DNA of 64,000 nt from positions 1,984,001-2,048,000 of the forward strand of contig NC_070570.1 in assembly GCF_026914185.1 (NCBI RefSeq), read 5' to 3'. The notes below the pieces were generated by a model. That model made no database searches. It worked only from the letters and a program-made list of their open reading frames with translations, and was not told the DNA's origin. The position numbers were made by a program, and so were the translations under genes. Positions 55,862 through 64,000 of the stretch are shown piece after piece. This DNA comes from Puccinia triticina (lineage: Eukaryota > Basidiomycota > Pucciniomycetes > Pucciniales > Pucciniaceae). The first letter of the stretch is position 1. Every line of letters begins with the position of its first letter.

Positions 55862-58800
55862 TCAATCATGCAAGATTTGAGGGATCTCGACGAATTTGCT
55901 TTCGTGGTCAAGCCTCTCTTCCCCGTCGTGCCGCTGGAGCAAAGGGTGTTGTTGCTGAAGATCAAAGGGCTCGATGGGCTGGAAGATGGCCGGGCCGAAC
56001 GGACCCTGGGCCGACGTGTTGCTCGTCTGGGTGTCGGTCGCATAGCGTTCCTGGACCGTGGTCGTGGCCCTAGATGGACAGCATTTTAACGGATCACAGA
56101 AAGAGAATGTTGTTTCAAAGTGAGCTTCCGTTCGAATGAGGGAGACGGGTGGAGAGGAACCTACGCTTGGGGAGATGGATCGAGGATAGGCGGCCCGTCG
56201 AGGGGAGATTTTTGGAGACTGAGCGCAGCCGAGCCCGGCGGAAGAGTGCCACCACCAAGCCCATCGCCGGCCTGCTGTTGATGAAGGTGGAGAGCCGGCA
56301 ACGGGGGCTGGCTGGGAACGGGCTGATAGAGTTCGTGGTGGTGGTGATAATAATAGTAAGCGGTCGATTTCTCGCAGAACTCGCCGGTGGGAGGGCCGGG
56401 CCATCCATGAGGCGTGGGCGGGAACTTCGCGGGCGTGGGAGGCACGCCGACGGAGCTGGCCGGGGAGGCCTCCGAGCCTGGCGAGAAGTTGAGGCCAGGG
56501 GGATGGAACCAGCCTCCAGGGGGATAGAAAGGCAGCAGCGGGGTCGCCGGGCCCAATGGAAAGAGCGGCTGGAGCGGCGGGTCGGCGTATGTCGATGGGG
56601 CAGAGGCCCCGGCCGTGAGCATCCTTGAGCTGTGCAGGCCGCCGCTGGGCATCGGACCCCCGCCATGCGTGGGATGGAACCCCGGCATCAGGAATCCGCC
56701 GGTGGACCCCAGACCAACCACATGGAACCCGCCCCCGCTCAGCTCGAACCCGGGCTTGTTCTTGGCCGGCTGCGAGACCCGGGCCGTGCTAGTCCGGCGT
56801 CGGTCCGAAGGCGCCATATAGTTCCCGGGAGCCGAGTAGCTCTTCTGCGTCACTTTCTTGCTCCGCCACTTGAGCTTCGGGCCCTCCACTGGGCCGTCCC
56901 GTGCCCAGCCTTCCTGCGCAGCAGGTAGAGCTGGCGGGGGCGGGGCGTCTAATGTCAGTTGCTCTTTGAAGGACGATCGGACATTTCGCTTCCATCTGGA
57001 CCGCAAAATGATTCCATCAGGCCAAGTCAATCAGAGCGTCTACTTTCGTGAAAGAAGTCCGCCTGACTCACTCCTTCTGCGCTTGACTATCGGCCATGCG
57101 ACATTGCAGATGACACTTCGTCCCCGGGATCGGCATCCCATGTAACAGCTCGACGAAGTGCAAGGCATCGGCCCGACACGCCAACCTAGCACACACCCGA
57201 TATCACAGTGGTAAATATCTGGCAAATAGGAACCGGGTGTCCTGTCTTACCTGACAAATCCGACGCCTCGACTCGCGCCAGATCCGACGGCTTCATCATC
57301 CCGATCGCGCAAGAGTCGAGCCTAGAAAACAACAAAGTGAGACTATGAAGAAAAAGGGAAAAAGGGTTTGGTGATGATCGACGAACGGAGGCGATCGGCG
57401 TGGTCCCAAACAGAGCCTTGACGTCTTCCTCGCCCCAATGGAAGGGCAAGTTGGAGAGATATATGTTGGCGCTTGTGGGGTCGGCAAGACTGGCAAGCAT
57501 GCCCCTCGAGCTTTCGCGCTGTGCCCGTGATATCTCCGTCAGTCGACACTCCAAAAACAAGCCTCTGGTTTGTTTTTTTGGCGGGGTAGAAGGACATCAC
57601 GTACCGCATAGCTCGCCTGGTATCCATGCGCTCTTAACCCTTTGATGCAACAGGTAGACGCCTCGACTGAGTTCCATAAACAGAACCCAAACCCTAAAGA
57701 ACCAACCGTCAATACACACATGGATGAGTTCCGGATGTACCGATGCGCAGGAAATAACCAGGGCGCCAGTTTTGGCACGAAGAATCCGCACGATGCGGGG
57801 ACGAGTTTATGTACCTTTACAGGCGCCCAAGGAAGCTTGATCTTCCTCTTCGAGCATGACCTTAACGCTGAGGATCCTGAAGTTCTCATTCTCAGAATAC
57901 TCATCACCTTCGTCGTCGTCGTCGTTGGGGGATGAGACTCTGCCTCCGGGGCCGGCAAGCAGCTCTTCGGGCGGGCTGTGGTCGGAGGAGTGAGCCGGGT
58001 CGAGGGTGAGCAGCTTGGGCTGATGGTGGTCCAGTGCTGCTGCTGACGATGCGGGGCCCGGACGGCGGCGACGACGGACCATGGACATGCATAGTTCGTG
58101 CAGCGCAAGCGGGGTGAAGGTCGACGGCAGCGGTCTGAGATAGATATTCGAAGACACAAAATTCGCCGGGTGGCCGCCGGGCCCCGTTGTCGTCGTCGAT
58201 CCTCTGCAACCATCGCCCGGAGATTTGCATCAGCTCTCTCTCTCTATCTATCTTTGGCATAGAGTAAGATGCATAGAGGGACCTGGTATGGAAGCTGCTT
58301 CTGCTGCCCGCGTTCCCCCTGAATCTCCCCCCTTGGTGCGGGTGGACACGTGGGGAATCGTGCGGACTGTGGTGGGCGAACGGCGGTGGATGGACAAGGG
58401 CCGAGAACGAGCCCTTGTTGCTCGGCTGGTGGAGATTCGTGACTACATGAAACCGACACATAAGAATCAGGATGGATGGTTGGTCTGGGGGATTGGAGGA
58501 CGGCTGTGGGACTGAACTTCTCTTTTTGGATGAGCAGAAATTAAAGACATCTCGCTCTTCGTGAGCGGCCCCATCATCATCATCATCATCGAGCCCATGA
58601 TGATAGCCGGCCGGATTCAAGTACCGGTCCGGGGACAGATCAGCCTGCAGGGACAGGGGACCATAATCATCAGCTGGAGCGACGAGCTCGGTGTTTCTCC
58701 TGGGACGGAGGTGATGGTCAGGAGCCGGCCACTGGTGATAGCCGGCCTCTCGAGCGCGCCCGTCGACGTATCCGGACTCCCATCCGCCTTCCTCCTCGTC

Positions 58801-59040
58801 GGCCTCCTGGCCATCCGACGAGGCGGCCGAGTGGGCCTCCTCAGACTCCGAGGCCCACAGCGGGCGCCGCGGAGTGGCGCTCAGGTCCAGCCAGTCCCAT
58901 CGCTTCCGCTCCTCGTACTCCTTCTGCCAGTGACTCTCATGCCCCGCCGTCGTCGTCTTCTTCCGCTTCGTGCGCATGCCGATCAGGGTCGAGGAGGATG
59001 TCGAGGAGAGAGAGAATCTACGCAAGCCCGGTCTCTCCAT
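55862..59040 (-). CDS. Two-RRM RNA-binding protein, RBMS/Scw1 type
   Basis: A cytoplasmic or nuclear mRNA-binding protein; fungal relatives (Scw1/Whi3-like) act in cell wall and cell cycle control. Exons that I could fix, 5' to 3', are: one ending 57815 with RRM1 (SSNIYLRPLPSTFTP, ENENFRILSVKVMLEEEDQ), 57693-57605 (GFGFCLWNSVEASTCC, GYQASYA), 57548-57387 (LADPTSANIYLSNLPFHWGE), 57321-57251 (RLLRDRDDEAV, RGVGFV), 57185-57072 (HFVELLHGMPIPG, MADSQAQKE), 56995-56165 and 56069-55862. Phases agree throughout. The long 56995-56165 exon is Pro/Gly-rich, low complexity. The N-terminal region starts at the ATG at 59040 (MERPGLRRFSLS) and is Ser/Asp/Glu-rich; its exon edges between about 58150 and 58560 are uncertain. 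The final exon has been duplicated downstream. Confidence 0.8.
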
Positions 59041-60301
59041 TATTTCTAAGATCTATCTCTATATTTATTTATTTATGGTAGTTTGGACGAGGGTGAATCT
59101 AGCAGTACTAGCAATGGGGATCGGGAAGAAGACACTGTCCTGCGAGCAGCCGGCTTCTTCCTGCAACGTTCTTTCTTTTTGGGCAAGCGAAGAAATATAG
59201 GAAGCGGTCTTGTGGGGTCTAGATTGATTCTGCAGTTCTCATCACTGACGAAAGAGTGGGTCGAGGATAGTATAGCAGAGGGGAGAGAACAGCCGGCGGG
59301 TTTCCCTCGCTTGGCCGGCGGGCATCGAATGACAAGCTAAAAACGCATATATGATCCTCGGCGCTTTCTCCAAGATCATCAGCACCCAACAGCCGTTTTT
59401 CCCGGCTGAGGGATGACGGCATGCCCTCGTCCGATTTCACTGGGGGTGGCTGGCGGTGCATAGAATCACCCAGTCTGTGAAGGCAGAGTCGATTCCCGGG
59501 GCAGCTTGGAGATGGGTTGCTCTTGATTGAGCTCATCTCGAAGCGCAGAAGGCCACCCCTCATCTCATTTCCGAGTGCGCATACAAGAAGAGCCTTCTCG
59601 CCGGGCGGTCATCTGCAGCAAGATTTCCCAAAGCTCCACCTGCTCACCGTGCTCATGGGCAGTGCCTGGATGGCTTACACATGCCCAACAGAAGCACTTC
59701 ACATGAAAACGGGCATGTTTTCAGACAGATTCGATCGCGCGGTAAACGGTTGTAGTCTGGTTTGATTGAGGCTGTTCCATGACAGAGTAAGCCACCCCTC
59801 CACATAGAAAAGAGAATATCGGCCCGGCATCGGCACAAGATCTGCTATAAAGAAATTTCACTAATACAAAAAAAAAAAACATCGAGCCGACGGCAACGAT
59901 CAAAGCAGTGGGGCGGACCAGAAGCGCACCGCCGAAACTCGCCGACGAGCACGACATCACATCAAAGAAGAGTAAAGAGAACCCATTTGCCACCTTTAAT
60001 TCTCTTGGAGCGAAAGTTTTCAGTGAGAAATGATGTGCAGTTGAAAGCACACAGCCTGCAAGCGTTATGTATTATGTATACAGAAAAAATGAATATTACA
60101 ATCAGAGTGAGGATTGCGGGGCGGCTATGATGAAGCAGTCTGAGCGACTGTGATGGCGGAGGAGAAGTGACCGGTGGTGAGGATCAATTGAGGGGGAGCA
60201 TATTTGGTGAAGCAGCCGCCGTGCGAGCAAAAAATACCCTTCCATATACTCAGCACTGAGCGAGCAACACACCCCAGGTGGACAGGGCGGCCGAAAAAAT
60301 C

Positions 60302-60302
<1 letters not shown>
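59041..60302. other. Intergenic, no gene seen
   Basis: This is the upstream region of the RRM gene followed by sequence with no supported coding. An A-run lies at about 59869-59879. Confidence 0.4.
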
Positions 60303-60337
<35 letters not shown>

Positions 60338-60347
60338 TCCTGGCAGA

Positions 60348-60385
<38 letters not shown>
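60303..60385 (-). tRNA. tRNA gene, isotype uncertain (His-GTG-like 5' half)
   Basis: On the minus strand a perfect 7-bp acceptor stem (GTGGGCG with CGCCCAC) is followed by discriminator A. The T arm is GTCGG-TTCGATT-CCGGC and the D arm is TTCTAATGGTTAGGA, matching A and B box consensus. The total is about ten bases longer than a simple tRNA. Two readings compete. TTGTGGT is placed like the anticodon loop of tRNA-His(GTG), but its 3' stem partner is missing unless an intron is removed. Alternatively TGGTT-CTGCCAG-GACCG forms a stem-loop with a GCC (Gly) anticodon, but then the D region is too long. Confidence 0.65.
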
Positions 60386-60386
<1 letters not shown>

Positions 60387-60639
60387 ATGTACATTGAGTG
60401 GGCGCAACGTAAGAATCATATTACCTTTATTCATGAAAAGTATCTCTCATTCCCTCGTAGTCCAGCGGGGCAGGGCCATTCTAGAGTCAGAAAATAGGCT
60501 TCCTGTGAGAAAGATAGGGTGCACAAGTGCGCGACCCTCGCTTTGGCATTTTGTGCACGACTGCTGCGCGCGTGCGAGGGGGAGAATCCAAAATGTAGGG
60601 GGGTCCAAGGCAGCCGGGTTTAAGCATGAGTGGCTCGCA

Positions 60640-61085
60640 CATTTCGTTTGAATGATCCAGGCACAGAACCTGCGCTGCAGCTCTACTGAAGGTGACGTTT
60701 AGGTAGTGTGGTCGCAGCTTTGGTAAAATTGCTGCCGACCAAACTCGTCCTGTCCACCCGTAATGACCCGGCATAGTTCAAGTATCAGGACCTGTTCGGA
60801 GAGTAGCTGACGGGCAAACATTTTGTTTGAAAGATCCGGCATCCAGGTGAGGCAGCCAATCACAGAACCTGCGCGCTAGCTCGGCTGATGGTGGACATCT
60901 GGCGGTGTGGTCACAGCTTTGGTGAGATTGCTGCCGACGAAACTGGCCTCGTCCACCTGCGGTAATGACCAGGAAATATAGCTCGAAAAGCAAGAACTGT
61001 TTGGATGGTAACTGTCCCGCCGGGCAATGGTTAAACAGTCACGACTCAGACCCTGAACCTGCGCGGTAGCTTCGCTGTCCAGTTT
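60640..61085. repeat. About 200-bp direct repeats
   Basis: Blocks cacagaacctgcgc, gtgtggtc(g/a)cagctttggt, attgctgccgac(c/g)aaact and cgtccacc-cgtaatgacc recur with a spacing of about 199 bases (first at about 60662, second at about 60861), with a partial third at about 61050 (gaacctgcgcggtagctt). Confidence 0.8.
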
Positions 61086-61570
61086 GTCCGAGCAGCTACG
61101 TATTTGGCTTGTGGGACCGGCTTGCCCGGACGCGCTTCAAGAGCATACGGCTCGGACAAAGCTGCCCGATAAATACTGGGCAGTTTATCTTAACGAGTCT
61201 GCACCCTTGTAGGGTGGGGCAGAGGCGGAGCTCTGTAAGCTGTCGGTCTGAGTACGTATTGTACTACAAGTGATGGCAGTGACACTGACCACGTGGCACG
61301 CAAGTATCATGCATGGGATGTTGATATTTCCAGTCTCCACAGGGACAGGCTTTGGAAACACAAACCCGGCTGCGACTCGCACCTCTTCCAGCTTAAAATC
61401 ACCGGCCGGTAGCTTCAGCAAATGTCAGCAGCTAAGCATTTGGGTTCTTCCTGGGGAGCAAAGATCCCAGAGCTTCTTTATCTCATACCTTGTGATCTGG
61501 GCTTCAAACCACTATTTTCTTGTGTTTATTATTGCTATTTCAGTACCATTACCAGGCTAGCGTACTTGTG

Positions 61571-63338
61571 ATGCTCTATTCAAAAAAATCATGCTTCATC
61601 TCGGCCATCCTCATTCTTCAAGGTTTGATTTGCAGGCCCATGGAGGACAGCCTTTTGGGAAAAGTTGAGGCAGGAATTAATGCCAAGTCTGGTAGGTTTT
61701 CAAACTCTAGAGAAATTACCAGAGTATCCAAGAGCTACTATATTCATGGGATGAATGACCAAACTTCTACATTCATTCTCAGAGTTGATGGGAGGCAGTC
61801 ACAATGAGCTGTCTGAGATAACCGTTGGTAAGTCAAATTTTCTTCTGTCAGCTATTTGATCAAGAGTTGAATTTCCCTGGTTTTTCTAGATTCAAAGCAA
61901 AGGGATTGGGAATTAATGGTCAATTATCGTGACCGTCTGGAGGGAGACTATGCAAGAGTCAATGTCAAGGAATATGAAGATGAATACCCTGATGTGATAA
62001 ATACAATAAGAAAAACCATTCAAGACACAAGGAGCCTCCATGAGAAGATGGAGAAACTTTTTGGAAAACCAGGTATGGAGTTTGAAAATGCCTTGGAAAA
62101 GCCACAAGGATTTCAGGACTACAGCAAATCCATATGGGAGCTTTTTGATAACCTTGGGAAATTCCCAAAATATCCAAAGCCAATCCATCATATTCAGGTA
62201 GCTGAAAAGAATTGTATGTTGGAAACATTCAATTACATTCGCAGGTACAAACTTGCTACGCCTGATGATTTGAAGAGACTTCAGAGGGAATTTGAAAGTG
62301 AGAATGGTTTGAAGTGGATTTCAAATGCCATTGATTCAGTATGCAGAACAGAAACAGAGATTTGGAATCAGTTTCTTGATTATGGGTTTAGTGAAGAGAG
62401 ACTGAAGTACTCTCTTCATAGAGAACCCATTTAAAATGCATACAAAGGTTAGTGAACCATACCTGTCTGGTTTGTAAGAAAGACATTTCAACTTGGTATA
62501 ACATCATACATGTTGCTGAAATATTATGCAATGGAATAATATCTCTGTAGACCTCAATAAAATACAGAAAGATTTTGTTTTATTTGCTCTACTTGTTGAG
62601 GGACATGGAATACAAACAAATGAAGATTTTTGGAAGGACATCCCCATTTCAAAACAATACCACAAAGCAACAATGGAACAAATTCCCTTGTTACTGAAAA
62701 TGAGAAAATATCTTGAGAAGCAATTACAAAATGAAACCTTGCATGAGGGCGCCAAAAATGAATTCTTTCATGAAGCAGAAGATGATTTGATTAAGCTTAT
62801 GGAATGGTACTTCAAACCAGATTACCCTGATGATCAGTCCGCAATGAAGGAATTTGAGTCAATTTTTGCTCTCAGATCTTATACCTTAAGTTATATTACT
62901 GAGAGGATTGGCTCAGATTACATAAAAATGTTTGAGAAGAAAATCATGAAGGAATCCAATGAATATTCTCCTAGTTTGGAAGCTTGGTATAAATTGCACC
63001 ACCTTATACATGATAGCACTCAATGGAAACACATGTTGATGTATTTAGTTGAGTATGCACCAAAATCCATGACAAGGGGGAAATATCATGAGTTGCCTGA
63101 TGAATTCCTGGAAGATAGGCTAAAAGTTTACTCAAAAAAGATACATAATAATTTTGAATCTCAAAACAGGTCAATAACTGAAATAGGAAACAAGGGATTG
63201 GAAGAAATGATGAAATTCAGAATTTACAAAAATTTCATTCATAACCATCAAAAGATTGTTGAAAGCTTGCCTAAGCTGGAAGAAAAATTGAAGTCCTTCA
63301 TTAGTGATTCTCAGGAAACCCACAAGAATTTTGAATGA
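61571..63338 (+). pseudogene. Putative secreted protein gene with an in-frame stop
   Basis: Four exons in consistent phase 1 are inferred: 61571-61691, 61783-61827, 61890-62447 and 62551-63338. The start gives a signal-peptide-like N-terminus, MLYSKKSCFISAILILQG, with a positive n-region and hydrophobic core, then a Cys. The rest is highly charged and helical, with no recognised domain (YEDEYPDVINTIRKTI, EKMEKLFGKPG, WISNAIDSVCRTETEIW, FYLL-free C-terminal part with LVEGHGIQTNEDFWKDI and MLMYLVEYAPKSM). A TAA at 62432 interrupts exon 3 only 13 bases before its donor, while exon 4 stays open for 262 codons in the matching phase. So either the gene is a pseudogene, or it makes a truncated product of about 220 residues. 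The shape suggests an effector-like or secreted rust protein; this is inference. Confidence 0.6.
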
Positions 63339-64000
63339 ATGGACTGTTGGTTCTCTGGAGTCTTTCTGGAATATTTAAATGGTATATTCAGATGTTATTT
63401 ATTTGTTTCATTTCACCATTGATCCCCACTCTTCATTATCTTTTTGGTATTTATTTCCAAAATGAACAACCCCTTTCATGGGTGCTGCTTGGCATGAGGT
63501 TTCTTATTTTTTCACTCATTTTACCTACTTTCATGAGTACTCAAATCAGCAGGTACAATTGACCATAGGATTCCCTACTAGATTTGGATGTTGAGATATG
63601 CTTATATCCTGATATTAGTATGCTTCAAAAATAACACAAAACAATCTTGTACATAGTCTACACAAGATTTTTTCTGGAGTTTTCTCCCTAAGGGAATCAG
63701 AACCCCTTGTTCTTACTCACCAAAGTGTCACTGGTCTGTCAACCGTGAACTTGGGTTTCTTCATCTTGCATTGCCCACAACATAGAAGGGAGTAAAAAAC
63801 TAACTCTTTTTCTGCACCATCTTGCATGGGACCAGAGATGAAGCATCTGAAGTTCACAGACCTAGATTCTTGTGACACACGTGGGAGAGAAGAAATATGG
63901 GTTTGATTCAATGAGAGAGGAAAATCCAGATGGCAGAGGCAACCAAGTAAAGACTATATGCAAGTTTTTCTGTGTTATGGCTGAAGCATACCACATAGGG
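63339..64000. other. No gene seen
   Basis: AT-rich sequence downstream of the secreted-protein gene. A hydrophobic frame at 63335-63562 lacks support. Confidence 0.4.

Overview
This window looks like nuclear DNA from a repeat-rich basidiomycete, most probably a rust fungus (Pucciniales). The reasons are: genes split by many short GT-AG introns (about 50-110 bases), fungal-type housekeeping genes, a large share of Ty3/gypsy and small inverted-repeat elements, and a tandem family of lineage-restricted hypothetical proteins of a kind I associate with rust genomes. The species cannot be fixed from sequence alone.

Layout. 1-5.8 kb: a six-exon SR-type splicing factor on the minus strand, a dispersed repeat, then a decayed block with relics of saccharopine reductase (LYS9) and an SLC41/MgtE-type magnesium transporter. 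5.8-8.5 kb: repeat fragments. 8.5-18.0 kb: a complete chromodomain Ty3/gypsy element with both LTRs, a matching 5-bp target duplication, gag, protease, reverse transcriptase, RNase H, integrase and chromodomain. Its gag start region is open in two frames for about 1.2 kb, and two in-frame stops interrupt gag-pol at domain boundaries. 18-28.7 kb: repeat-rich and gene-poor, with a degraded gene, a solo LTR of the same family in reverse orientation with its own target duplication, and several short repeats.

28.7-40.8 kb is a gene island: sphingolipid delta-4 desaturase (+), a ten-exon HAD-type phosphatase (+), a wax-synthase/MBOAT-like acyltransferase (-, frame break near its 3' end), and a long WDR6/Rtt10-like WD40 protein (-). 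The WD40 gene shares a 186-bp divergent promoter region with the first member of a tandem hypothetical-protein family.

40.9-54.8 kb holds that family: four apparently intact two-exon paralogues (A, B, C, E) and one decayed copy (D). Between them lie minus-strand relics of the neighbouring WD40 gene, one type including its intron. The array therefore grew by DNA duplication of a unit made of the 5' part of the WD40 gene, the shared promoter and the family gene. The paralogues differ most in an acidic linker: 19 Glu in A, 37 Asp encoded by a GAT microsatellite in B, and little or nothing in C and E.

55.4-59.0 kb: a two-RRM RNA-binding protein of the RBMS/Scw1 type (-), with two decayed tandem copies of its last exon downstream. 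60.3 kb: a tRNA gene with odd internal spacing. 60.6-61.1 kb: about 200-bp direct repeats. 61.6-63.3 kb: a four-exon gene for a putative secreted protein carrying an in-frame stop before its last intron. Exon coordinates were derived by hand from reading frame, splice consensus and family conservation; no alignment was run.
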